A program made the position numbers and the translations under genes. DNA of 64,000 nucleotides from assembly GCF_000763385.1 (NCBI RefSeq), contig NZ_JQFA01000002.1, positions 930,001-994,000 of the forward strand. The letters are read 5' to 3'. Shown here one piece after another: positions 52,162-60,144 of the stretch. Numbering within the stretch: the first letter of the stretch is position 1; every line of letters begins with the position of its first letter. Below the pieces are notes generated by a model, which was not told the DNA's origin, searched no databases, and saw nothing but the letters and a program-made list of their open reading frames with translations. The DNA comes from Leptolyngbya sp. KIOST-1. GTDB lineage: Bacteria > Cyanobacteriota > Cyanobacteriia > Phormidesmidales > Phormidesmidaceae.

Positions 52162-52658
52162 CCCAGGCTGTCTCTGGTCGAGATCCCAGTCACTTCATTC
52201 ACCCCATCGGCGTACTTACACATCTGAGCCACCTGGAAGCGATCGATAATCGCCCCCGAAAAGTCGGCCCCAGTGATGTTGGCCTCGCTAAAGCTGCTGC
52301 TGGTGAGCAGGGCCTCGGTAAAAATGGCATTGGAGAGGTCAGCCCCGTCGAAAATGACGCGATCGGCAAAGGTGCGCGACAGGTCTGCAAACGATAGGTT
52401 GGCCCGCAAAAATGAGGCCTTGGTCAGAATAGTTTTGCTCAGGTTGGCTTTTCTAAAATTGGCCTCCCGCATTTCTGCCGCCGCAAAGGAGGTGCCCGAG
52501 AGCTGCTTACCGGAAAAGTCGCGGAAGCTGAGGTCGGTGAGGGTGTAGTCCACTGTGTTGTCCTGGGCGTAGGCGGCGGGAGCAATGCCGAGCCACCCGG
52601 CAATCGCGATCACCAGCGTACAGACGACAGCGAGGGCTTGGGGGAGAGTGAAGAACAT
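52152..52658 (-). CDS. Exported pentapeptide-repeat protein (lumenal type)
   Basis: 168 residues from the ATG at 52658 (MFFTLPQALAVVCTLVIAIA), where a Sec-type signal ends AAYAQD. The upstream frame lacks character. About fifteen pentapeptide units follow (for example LSFRDFSGKQLSGTSFAAAE, MREANFRKANLSKTILTKAS, FDGADLSNAIFTEALL). The end QVAQMCKYADGVNEVTGIST RDSLGCR, with its Cys pair, is typical of thylakoid-lumen pentapeptide proteins. It forms a right-handed beta helix; its role is unknown. Confidence 0.85.
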   Translation of the reverse strand: MFFTLPQALAVVCTLVIAIAGWLGIAPAAYAQDNTVDYTLTDLSFRDFSGKQLSGTSFAAAEMREANFRKANLSKTILTKASFLRANLSFADLSRTFADRVIFDGADLSNAIFTEALLTSSSFSEANITGADFSGAIIDRFQVAQMCKYADGVNEVTGISTRDSLGCR

Positions 52659-52823
52659 AGCTGGGGCAACCGTAAAAGGGGCAAGGGGGCCAAAGCGTAC
52701 CCAGCCAACCATCGCGCTAGATTGCAGTTGGCCCGCCTTGCTCATCCTACAAAGTTTTAAGCCAAGTTTTGGAACCAAGTTTTGGAGCCAAGCTGCGAGG
52801 GGAAGTGCAGAAAAATGATGGCA

Positions 52824-53243
52824 TCAAAGCATAGTGGCTAGGGCAGTTCGCAGGGAATCTGGCAGGCGGCGCAGCACCCGCCGGGTTTTGACATCCACTG
52901 GGGCCAGGGTCACGCTGCCCTCAAGGCAGGTTTCCTGAGTGGCAGCGTTTTGAATGTCGTAGAACCACAGAAAGCGCACGCCTCTGGCGGGCTCCAGACG
53001 GGCTCTAACCAGGGCGGTGTCGCCCAGGGCGAGCGATCGCCGGTACTTGAGCCCCAAATCGACCACGGGCAGGTCCACCCCGGCTTTGACCCAGTCGGCA
53101 AAGGTCAGCCCGCACTGGGCCAGATAGTTGACCCGCGCTTCCTCCATCCAGGCGATGTAGGTGCCGTGCCAGACAATCCCGGCGTAGTCCGTGTGGTGGG
53201 GCTGCACCACAACCCGGTGCTCATACCAGCGAGAAGGTTCCAT
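52824..53243 (-). CDS. Hotdog-fold acyl-CoA thioesterase (YbgC/4HBT type)
   Basis: A 139-residue enzyme with the catalytic loop QPHHTDYAGIVWHGTYIAWM EEARVNYL, where Asp of TDYAG is the general base of 4-hydroxybenzoyl-CoA-type thioesterases. Later YRRSLALGDTALVRARLEPA and the C-terminal ETCLEGSVTLAPVDVKTRR are typical. In cyanobacteria one member of this fold makes phylloquinone (DHNA-CoA thioesterase); I cannot decide whether this is that enzyme. Starts at the ATG at 53243. The 238 bases upstream to uspA hold no gene. Confidence 0.85.
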   Translation of the reverse strand: MEPSRWYEHRVVVQPHHTDYAGIVWHGTYIAWMEEARVNYLAQCGLTFADWVKAGVDLPVVDLGLKYRRSLALGDTALVRARLEPARGVRFLWFYDIQNAATQETCLEGSVTLAPVDVKTRRVLRRLPDSLRTALATML

Positions 53244-53481
53244 TAATCCACGTATCGGCCCGACTGAGGACAGACTCTACTACAAATTATGAATTGCGCC
53301 AAAATAGGCCCAAAACCAGTGCCTATGATGATTGAGAACACCTTAACTCACGTTTATATCCCGTTGATCCGATGGTCTGAGCCGGTCACATGCAGCATGA
53401 GTTGGAATCCTGCAATCACCGTTGCGGTTTCAGCCGTGCAGTTGAGCCCCTTGCCGTCGAGCGCAACCCTACGAGGACATC

Positions 53482-54336
53482 ATGATAGAAAAAATTCTTT
53501 TGGCCGACTCTGGCACTGGTAACACCGAAGCCATGATGAAGGCGCTGATGGACATTCCCCTGGTGCAGCGGGCTTCGGTCACGGTGCTGCACGTGGTGCC
53601 CTCTCAGGTGTCCGCCGAGACCATGGCCGAGCGCTGGGAAGCCGGGGGTCGCACTCTGGCTACAGCCATTACCAATCTCAACCTCGATCCCGGTCGGGTA
53701 AATGCGGTGCTGCGGGAGGGCGACCCCAAGGATGTGGTGATTCAGGTGGCCGATGAAGTCGATGCCGACTTGATCATCATGGGGTCGCGGGGGTTGCAGG
53801 GGCTGAAGGCGATTCTTGAGAATTCAGTCAGCCAGTACGTATTTCAGCTGTCGTCGCGGCCCATGCTGCTGGTTAAAGACGACCTCTACAGCATTCGCCC
53901 GATCAAGCGGGTGATGGTGGCGATGGACAAGTCGGACTCCGCTCGGGAGGGGCTGAACATTGCCATTTCGCTGCTGCGCGATGTCAAGGGCAGCGAGATT
54001 ACGCTGGTACACACGGTGTCGAGCCTCAAGACCAAGCCCTTTGACGTCGCCAGCACCGACCCCAGCCAGGACCCGATTTTGACCAATGCCCTGGCCGAGG
54101 TGAAGCGCTACGGCATCGACTACAAGCTTGCCGCCCCCGAGGGCAAGCCCGGCCGCCGCATCTGCCAGCTGGCCGAAGAGCGCAACATGGATTTGATCAT
54201 CCTGGGGTCGCCCGATCGCCGTCCTACCATTGCTAAGGGTTTACCCGATTTAGACAAGGTGCTGGGCGAGTCGCTGACCGACTTCGTACGGGTGTATGCC
54301 CCCTGCCCGGTGCTGCTCACCCGGATGGCGGGCTAG
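53482..54336 (+). CDS. Universal stress protein with two UspA domains
   Basis: A 284-residue tandem UspA protein. Domain 1 (about 1-140) has MIEKILLADSGTGNTEAMMK, VLHVVPSQ and IIMGSRGLQGLKAILENSVS QYVFQLSSRPMLLVKDD, with the G-2x-G-9x-G(S) ATP loop. Domain 2 (about 145-284) has KRVMVAMDKSDSAREGLNIA and IILGSPDRRPTIAKGLPDLD, LGESLTDFVRVYAPCPVLL. It binds ATP and is probably induced in stress. The TAG stop (54334-54336) is part of dispersed repeat R4. Confidence 0.93.
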   Translation: MIEKILLADSGTGNTEAMMKALMDIPLVQRASVTVLHVVPSQVSAETMAERWEAGGRTLATAITNLNLDPGRVNAVLREGDPKDVVIQVADEVDADLIIMGSRGLQGLKAILENSVSQYVFQLSSRPMLLVKDDLYSIRPIKRVMVAMDKSDSAREGLNIAISLLRDVKGSEITLVHTVSSLKTKPFDVASTDPSQDPILTNALAEVKRYGIDYKLAAPEGKPGRRICQLAEERNMDLIILGSPDRRPTIAKGLPDLDKVLGESLTDFVRVYAPCPVLLTRMAG

Positions 54337-54461
54337 GGGCTGTCGTCACCTGGCCTCTGACTAGTCCAAGCATTAAGGGTCACAGCCCTGGCCTGTTTTT
54401 GAGCGCTGGCGCGGCAACGCTGCTATAAAAGGCTTTGGCCAGAATTGATGACAGCCCTAAG
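54331..54461. repeat. Dispersed palindromic repeat, copy R4 (long form)
   Basis: It starts GGCTAGGGGCTGTC (54331-54344) at the uspA stop codon. Module A AAGGGTCACAGCCCTGGCCT follows at 54375, and module B AATTGATGACAGCCCTAAG ends at 54461. It has the same module order as R1 at 35.7 kb. The rest of the gap to 54687 is AT-rich upstream DNA of the heme oxygenase gene, with no gene seen. Confidence 0.7.
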
Positions 54462-54687
54462 CCCATGGGCGGCGCAATTGTTTCCTTAGAAAAACAGAGT
54501 TTTGGTAACAGCTTGTAAAAATTCGTAATAGAAACGGTCGACAAATCGGTCTAACTTAAACAAATGTGGCCGTTGTAATGGCAAGTTAAGGCTCTCTCAG
54601 GTTTAGGGCCAAGCTGGCCTGAGTTGGCTAACCAAAACTCTGCTTAAATTTCACCGTTTAAATTCACCCTAGAGCGAGACAGTCAGC

Positions 54688-55404
54688 ATGAGCAGTAACC
54701 TATCCACCGAGCTGCGCGAAGGCACCAAGAAAGCCCACACCATGGCCGAAAACATGGGCTTTGTACGCTGCTTTTTGCGGGGCGTGGTTGAGAAGAACTC
54801 TTACCGCAAGCTGGTGGCCAATTTTTATTACGCCTACGCAGCAATGGAAGAAGAGCTGGAGCGCCACAAAGATCACCCTGTTGTCTCCAAAGTCTACTTC
54901 CCTGAGCTACACCGCAAGGCCTCTTTGGAATCTGACCTGGCCTATTACTACGGTCCCAACTGGGCAAACGAAATTGCCATGACCCCCGGTGGTCAGCGCT
55001 ATGTCGATCGCATTCGTGAGGTAGCCAATACCCAGCCCGAGCTGCTGGTCAGCCACTCCTACACCCGCTACATTGGCGACCTGTCGGGGGGACAAATTCT
55101 CAAGGGGATTGCCCAGCGGGCGATGAACCTCTCCGAGGGTGAGGGCACGGCGTTCTACGAGTTCCCCGAAATTTCTGACGAGAAGGCGTTTAAGGCGAAG
55201 TACCGGGAGTCGATGGATGCGGCCCCGGTGGATGAGGCCATGGTGGCCAGCATTGTGGAAGAGGCCAACGATGCCTTTGGGTTGAACATGGAGATGTTCA
55301 AGGAACTGGAGGGGAACCTGATTAAGGCGATCGGTCAGATGCTGTTCAATACGCTGACCAGCCGCCGCCGTCGGGGCAGCACCGAGCTGGCCACCGCCGA
55401 GTAG
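54688..55404 (+). CDS. ho1: Biliverdin-producing heme oxygenase
   Basis: A 238-residue soluble enzyme that opens heme to biliverdin IXalpha using ferredoxin; it is the first step of phycobilin synthesis. The proximal heme His is in LREGTKKAHTMAENMGFVRC FLRG. The distal helix is SYTRYIGDLSGGQILKGIAQ RAM with its kinked Gly-rich segment. ANFYYAYAAMEEELERHKDH and FPELHRKASLESDL are typical of plant and cyanobacterial HO1. It starts at the ATG at 54688. A 14-bp hairpin with a T tract follows 44 bases after the stop. Monocistronic. Confidence 0.96.
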   Translation: MSSNLSTELREGTKKAHTMAENMGFVRCFLRGVVEKNSYRKLVANFYYAYAAMEEELERHKDHPVVSKVYFPELHRKASLESDLAYYYGPNWANEIAMTPGGQRYVDRIREVANTQPELLVSHSYTRYIGDLSGGQILKGIAQRAMNLSEGEGTAFYEFPEISDEKAFKAKYRESMDAAPVDEAMVASIVEEANDAFGLNMEMFKELEGNLIKAIGQMLFNTLTSRRRRGSTELATAE

Positions 55405-55448
55405 GTTCGCTGAGGCTACAGCTCAGGTTCCTATATTCGATTACCGTG

Positions 55449-55487
55449 TTGAGGAAGCGACCGCAGGTCGCTTCCTCAATTTGTTTT
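55449..55487 (+). terminator. Rho-independent terminator of ho1
   Basis: TTGAGGAAGCGACC (55449-55462) pairs perfectly with GGTCGCTTCCTCAA (55466-55479) over a 3-base loop, followed by TTTGTTTT. Confidence 0.95.
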
Positions 55488-55595
55488 GGACCGCAGGGTG
55501 CATAACGCTCAGGCGAGGCTTCGCCAACGCGCAGGGATGCACCGCTGGGGTAATTTGCCTAAGCGATAACCTGCGGAGTCAGCATTGAGCGATGG

Positions 55596-55711
55596 GTAAA
55601 AGCCAGATCTACTGCTGGGGGCGTTTCGATTGGCCCCCAGCCCCCCTCGACCAGGGCCGTGCCGCCGCCCTGGACCCAACGGAAAGGATTGACCTGCCAT
55701 CGGTTTAAACT
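55596..55711 (-). ncRNA. Structured repeat element, copy B (possible RNA)
   Basis: Read on the minus strand from GTTTAAACCGATGG, it aligns gap-free with 51731-51841. Hairpin 1 is CCAGGGC/GCCCTGG (55651-55673) and hairpin 2 is CTGGGGGC/GCCCCCAG (55615-55640). Compensatory changes relative to copy A keep hairpin 2. It lies between ho1 and lnt, with both neighbours on the opposite strand. The remaining parts of the 55405-55850 gap carry a CTTCGCC-type palindrome (about 55515) and the lnt promoter. Confidence 0.5.
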
Positions 55712-55850
55712 TCTGTATTGCCAATTGGCTAGTTGATGCCTCTGGTTAGGCTAAAGCGGAGCACCGTAGTGGACACTGCCCACCACTTGGGCAGGGAAAC
55801 TGTCAAAGCACTACCCTGGTAGGGTAAGCGACTTAGCTAGATTGGGGTGC

Positions 55851-57458
55851 ATGAAAGCAGCGGCGACCAAGTTGCAAAAACTTATCCACGGCTGGAGCTG
55901 GGGGCAGGCTAGTTGGGTCATCCTCAGCGGGTGCTTGATGGCGATCGCGCTGCCGCCCTGGAGTCTGTGGCCGCTGGCCTGGGTGGGGCTGGTGCCGCTG
56001 TGGAGGGTGGTGCGGACGACCCCGGCGATCGCGCTGGCGGCGGCCTATGGGCTACTGTGGGGGCTGGTTTACTACGGCATTTCGCTGGCCTGGATTACGC
56101 ATCTGCACCCGTTGATGTGGATGGGGGTGCCGTGGTTGAACAGTGTGGCGATCGCCCTTTCGGCCTGGATTTTCATTGTGCTCTGGGGCTCGGTCTGTAT
56201 TGCGGTGTGGGGTGGGACGGTGGCCTGGCTGTCCAGACGTTGGCCGGGGCGATCGCTCTGGCTGGTGCTGGCCGGGACAGCCCTCTGGTGTGCCCTGGAA
56301 GCTCTGCGCAACTACAGCCCCCTCGACTGGTCACCCCTCAGCCTCACCCAGAGCCCCAGCAACCTGTGGATTCTTCACCTCACCCGCCTGTCGGGGCCGC
56401 AGATTCTCTCCGCCCTCCTCGTCGCCACCAATGGCCTGCTCGCCTACGCCCTCCCCACCCCCAAGCTTCACCCTACCCACCCACCCACTCACCCACCCAT
56501 CCACTCACCCACCCTCCCCCTCGCCCTCACCCTCATCCTCGCAGGTCACCTACTGGGCGCCCTGCTCTACGCCCAAACCGCCCCTATCCCCCCCGGCCAA
56601 TCCCTCAGCCTGGGCCTGGTGCAGGGCAACGTACCCACCCGGGAAAAGCTGACGCCCCAGGGAATAAGGCAAGCGCTGGAGGGCTATACCGAGGGTTACC
56701 AATCCCTGGTTGCCCAGGGGGTGGCGGCGGTGGTGACGCCGGAAGGGGCGCTGCCGCAGCTATGGAACCCCAATTCGCCCCAGATGGCGGCTATGCTGCA
56801 AACCGTAGGCGAGGCGGGGGTGCCGCTGTGGCTGGGCACCTTTGCCCCCGTGGCGGGGAACGGCCGGCAGCAGTATACCCAGAGCATTTTGGAACTGCGC
56901 GCCGATGGCCAGTACCACGGACGCTACGACAAAGTGCAGCTGGTGCCCCTGGGGGAGTACATTCCCTTTGAGGCGCTGCTGGGCCGCCTGATCAGCCGCC
57001 TCTCGCCGCTGGACAGCTACCTGGTGCCGGGGCAGCCCAGGCAGCAGTTTGCCACCTCAGTCGGGAGGGCCACGGTGGGCATCTGCTACGAGTCGGCCTA
57101 CAGCCGCCTGTTCCGCCGTCAGACCCAGGCGGGGGGCGAATTTATCGTGACCGCCTCCAACAACGACCCCTACCCGGTGTGGATGATGCAGCAGCACCAC
57201 GGCCTCGATGTGCTGCGGGCGGTGGAGAGCGATCGCTGGGCGATCCGCGTCACCAATACCGGCCTCTCGGGCCTGGTCGACAACCACGGCCGCACCCTTT
57301 GGCTGAGGGAGCCGCAGACCTACCTCGTGCACCGGGCCGAGCTAGAGCGCCGCCAAACCCTCACCCCCTACGTGCGCTGGGGTGACTGGCTGACGCCGCT
57401 GCTGCTGGGGCTGGCCCTGGGCTGGGGCTGGTGGGGCGATCGGCATTCGCCCCTTTAG
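55851..57458 (+). CDS. lnt: Apolipoprotein N-acyltransferase
   Basis: 535 residues from the ATG at 55851 (MKAAATKLQKLIHGWSWGQA). The N-terminal half has six to seven membrane helices. The C-terminal nitrilase-like domain carries the triad E in VVTPEGALPQLW, K in HGRYDKVQLVPLGEYIPF and C in TVGICYESAYSRLF, with ASNNDPYPVWMMQQHHGLDV and RVTNTGLSG as in Lnt. It adds the third acyl chain to lipoproteins. Residues about 204-222 (KLHPTHPPTHPPIHSPT) are encoded by an STRR-type array placed between helices. The stop overlaps the convergent EamA gene by 4 bases. Confidence 0.95.
   Translation: MKAAATKLQKLIHGWSWGQASWVILSGCLMAIALPPWSLWPLAWVGLVPLWRVVRTTPAIALAAAYGLLWGLVYYGISLAWITHLHPLMWMGVPWLNSVAIALSAWIFIVLWGSVCIAVWGGTVAWLSRRWPGRSLWLVLAGTALWCALEALRNYSPLDWSPLSLTQSPSNLWILHLTRLSGPQILSALLVATNGLLAYALPTPKLHPTHPPTHPPIHSPTLPLALTLILAGHLLGALLYAQTAPIPPGQSLSLGLVQGNVPTREKLTPQGIRQALEGYTEGYQSLVAQGVAAVVTPEGALPQLWNPNSPQMAAMLQTVGEAGVPLWLGTFAPVAGNGRQQYTQSILELRADGQYHGRYDKVQLVPLGEYIPFEALLGRLISRLSPLDSYLVPGQPRQQFATSVGRATVGICYESAYSRLFRRQTQAGGEFIVTASNNDPYPVWMMQQHHGLDVLRAVESDRWAIRVTNTGLSGLVDNHGRTLWLREPQTYLVHRAELERRQTLTPYVRWGDWLTPLLLGLALGWGWWGDRHSPL
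56463..56516. repeat. CACCCAC/CACCCATC array inside lnt
   Basis: CCCACCCACCCACTCACCCA units and relatives encode a His/Pro/Thr-rich stretch in a loop between two membrane helices of Lnt. The frame is kept. The same units are intergenic elsewhere in this window. Confidence 0.85.
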
Positions 57459-58354
57459 CTTGGGTTGTTCGTCATTCCAGCCCGGAAGAAATCAAGGGTA
57501 GCCAGCACCGCACCGCCCACGATTAACCCGCAGGCCAGACCCACCGTCCAGGTGGCCTCGGCCCGGCCAGCGGCGATCAGCAGCAGGGTCGAGAGCAGCG
57601 GGGCCGCGTAGGACAGCGCCCCCAGCACGCGAATATTGCCGTGCTTCACCCCGTAGTCCCAGGTAAAAAAGGCCAGACCCACCGGCCCCAGCCCCAGCCC
57701 CAAAATCGCCAGCCACTCCCACCCCGCAGGCATCACCGTCGTTTCAAACAGCCCGTGGCAGACCCAGGCCAGCGCGGCGGTGGCGCCGCAAAAGCCCCCT
57801 ACGGCATTGGTGGGAATGGTGCCAAACCGGCGGGAGAGAAGGGAGTAGCCCGACCAGGTGAGGGCACAGACCAGCGCCGCCAGGTATCCGGTGCTGTACT
57901 GGGCCTCAAAGCTAAACCCCTGACCCCGGGTGACCAGCAGCCCCGCCCCCAGAAAGCCTGCGATCGCCCCAGCCCCGTGAAACCACCGCAGCCGCTCCCC
58001 CGGCAGCAGGGCCGAGAAAAACACGATCAGCAGCGGCCACAGGTAGGCAATCAGGCTGGCCTCCACCGCCGGGGCGTGGCGCAGGGCCAGGAAGTAGAAA
58101 AAGTGGTAGCCAAACAGCCCCACAATGCCGAGAGCCCAAACCCGCCAGGGCAGCCGCAGGTGGCGCAGCACCGGCCCCCCGGCCTGGACCCAGGCAGCGA
58201 TGCCAATGGCAAAGGCGATCGTAAAGGCCATGGCTGTGAGCTGAAACGGCGGTACCGTACCGCTGAGGTCGGTCAGCAGGGCCAGGGTGGCCCACAGCAG
58301 CACTGCCGAAAACCCAATCGCGGTCGCCTGTCGCTGGTTTGAAGTGGGGGCCAC
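57455..58354 (-). CDS. EamA/DMT-family transporter
   Basis: A 299-residue permease with ten predicted helices in two EamA repeats. It starts with GTG at 58354 behind GAGGAACCAGCC. Repeat 1 contains GFSAVLLWATLALLTDLSG and ASLIAYLWPLLIVFFSALLP GERL. Repeat 2 contains ALTWSGYSLLSRRFG and FFTWDYGVKHGNIRVLGALS YAAPLLSTLLLI. It resembles aromatic amino acid exporters of the YddG group in layout. Substrate unknown. Its stop overlaps that of lnt. Confidence 0.9.
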   Translation of the reverse strand: MAPTSNQRQATAIGFSAVLLWATLALLTDLSGTVPPFQLTAMAFTIAFAIGIAAWVQAGGPVLRHLRLPWRVWALGIVGLFGYHFFYFLALRHAPAVEASLIAYLWPLLIVFFSALLPGERLRWFHGAGAIAGFLGAGLLVTRGQGFSFEAQYSTGYLAALVCALTWSGYSLLSRRFGTIPTNAVGGFCGATAALAWVCHGLFETTVMPAGWEWLAILGLGLGPVGLAFFTWDYGVKHGNIRVLGALSYAAPLLSTLLLIAAGRAEATWTVGLACGLIVGGAVLATLDFFRAGMTNNPS

Positions 58355-58448
58355 GGCTGGTTCCTCTGGTATCGCCTGCTGTGTATTGTAGAGAGGTTGG
58401 TGGGCTCAACGACCCCGCGCGGCAAACATGGGTGATTTTGGGTGATGC

Positions 58449-59129
58449 ATGGAGACTGGCCGAGCGTTGCTGTCTGTCGAGAACCTGGGCCGCCAGGTGG
58501 GCGATCGCTGGCTGTGGCGCGGGGTGAGCTTTGAGCTGGCAACGGGGGACTGCGTTGGCCTGGTGGCTCCCTCGGGGGCAGGCAAAACCCTGCTCATGCG
58601 CAACCTGGTGCTGCTCGACCCACCGCAGCGGGGGGAGGTGAGGTTTGAGGGCAAAACCCCAAGGGAGTGGGGGGTGCCCGCCTACCGCCGCCGGGTCATG
58701 TACCTGCCTCAGCGGGCGGTTGCCCTTGAGAACGGGGGGCAAAACGCCCTGGAGGGCACCGTGCAGGACAACCTGATGCAGGTGTTTGAGTTAGGGGGCC
58801 ATAGCCAGCACCAGTTTGACCCGGCGACGATCCACACCTGGCTGACCCAGTTGGGTCGTGGCCCAGAGTTTTTGAAGTTGCAGGGGGGGCGGCTGTCGGG
58901 GGGCGAGGTGCAAATCTTGGCGCTGCTGCGGGCCTTGCAGCTCAACCCCCAGGTGCTCTTGCTCGATGAGCCCACCGCCTCCCTCGATGCCGCCACCACC
59001 GCCAGGGTCGAAGCCCTCCTGCACGACTGGCTCCGGCACCCCCACCGGGCCTGCCTGCTCACCAGCCACGACACCGAGCAAGTTCACCGGGTGACGCACC
59101 GGCAGCTCAACCTAGCGGAATTTGCCTGA
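58449..59129 (+). CDS. fetA: ABC transporter ATPase, FetA-like
   Basis: A 226-residue ATP-binding subunit. Walker A is VAPSGAGKTLLMRNL, signature RLSGGEVQILALLRALQL, Walker B VLLLDEPTASLD, and the switch His is in LLTSHDTEQVHRVTHRQL. It starts at the ATG at 58449. The stop TGA overlaps the next gene's ATG by one base (TGATG at 59127-59131). With FetB it forms the exporter described in E. coli as improving iron homeostasis under oxidative stress. The Ala in APSGAGKT is a minor departure from GxSGSGKS. Confidence 0.9.
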   Translation: METGRALLSVENLGRQVGDRWLWRGVSFELATGDCVGLVAPSGAGKTLLMRNLVLLDPPQRGEVRFEGKTPREWGVPAYRRRVMYLPQRAVALENGGQNALEGTVQDNLMQVFELGGHSQHQFDPATIHTWLTQLGRGPEFLKLQGGRLSGGEVQILALLRALQLNPQVLLLDEPTASLDAATTARVEALLHDWLRHPHRACLLTSHDTEQVHRVTHRQLNLAEFA

Positions 59130-59932
59130 TGGAAAACAATTACATTGTCATTGGCTACGGGCAGCTGGCCCTGTCGGCCCTGCTGATTCTGGTGAATGTG
59201 GCGCTGTCGGCGGTGCTGCGGCTGGGGTTAGCTCAGTCCCTGCTGATCGGCACCCTGCGGATGGTGGTGCAGCTGCTGCTGATTGGCTTTGTGCTGGAGT
59301 GGCTGTTCACCCAGGACAACGCCCTGATCATTCTGGCGATCGCCCTGGTGATGACCGCGATCGCGGGAGTTGCTGCGGTCAACCGCACCCAGCGCCGCTT
59401 TGTGGGCATCTACTGGAACAGTTTGCTGTCGGTGCTGGGGGCTTCGGCCCTGGTGACGGGCTTTGCCATGGTGGGCATTATCCGGGTGCAGCCCTGGTAC
59501 GACCCGCAGTACCTGATTCCCATGCTGGGCATGGTGCTGGGCAACACCCTCAACGGCATTTCCCTGGGGCTGGACCGCTTCATGGAAGGGCTGATTGGCC
59601 AGCGCGATCAGGTCGAAACCCTGCTGGCGCTGGGGGCCACCCGCTGGGAAGCCGCCCACGGCCAGGTGCGCAACGCCATTCGCGTCGGCATGATTCCCAC
59701 CATTAACTCGATGATGGTGATGGGGCTGGTTAGCCTGCCGGGTATGATGACCGGGCAAATTCTGGCCGGGGCCGACCCCATCGATGCCGTGCGCTACCAG
59801 ATTGTGATTCTGTTTATGATTGCCGCCGGAGCGGCCCTGGGCCTTTTTGGCGTGGTGTTGCTGGCCTACCGTCGGTTGCTCAGCCCCGACCATCAGCTGC
59901 GGCTCGACTATCTGGAGAAAGCCAGCCGGTAA
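59129..59932 (+). CDS. fetB: ABC transporter permease, FetB (UPF0014) family
   Basis: A 267-residue membrane protein with about seven helices. Family markers are VNRTQRRFVGIYWNSLLSVL, YDPQYLIPMLGMVLGNTLNG ISLGLDRF, TLLALGATRWEAAHGQVRNA IRVGMIPTINSMMVMGLVSL PGMMTGQILAGADPIDAVRY QI. These belong to the UPF0014/FetB family of metal-export permeases. It is translationally coupled to fetA. A 212-base gap with a terminator separates it from the convergent SLH gene. Confidence 0.93.
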   Translation: MENNYIVIGYGQLALSALLILVNVALSAVLRLGLAQSLLIGTLRMVVQLLLIGFVLEWLFTQDNALIILAIALVMTAIAGVAAVNRTQRRFVGIYWNSLLSVLGASALVTGFAMVGIIRVQPWYDPQYLIPMLGMVLGNTLNGISLGLDRFMEGLIGQRDQVETLLALGATRWEAAHGQVRNAIRVGMIPTINSMMVMGLVSLPGMMTGQILAGADPIDAVRYQIVILFMIAAGAALGLFGVVLLAYRRLLSPDHQLRLDYLEKASR

Positions 59933-60055
59933 TGGGCTTTATAGCCATGGTTAATTCGATTGAGACATGCAAAAATCTGAGAAACGTTTGAACGTTTTTA
60001 GGGAAGCTGTCCTAACCAGACTGGCTACGGCTATAGCGTGAATTGTTTACGAAAA

Positions 60056-60085
60056 ACGGGGTTCCCGCCTGCACAGGAACCCCGT
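60056..60085 (-). terminator. Terminator of the SLH-domain gene
   Basis: ACGGGGTTCC (60056-60065) pairs with GGAACCCCGT (60076-60085). On the minus strand the stem is followed by TTTTTCG, a T tract, about 60 bases after the SLH gene stop. It may also stop fetAB transcripts from the other side. Confidence 0.85.
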
Positions 60086-60144
60086 CATCCAGGGAGTGTT
60101 TAGGGCCTGGTGGAATAGCCGTTTAGGCTTTCCACGCTCATGCC

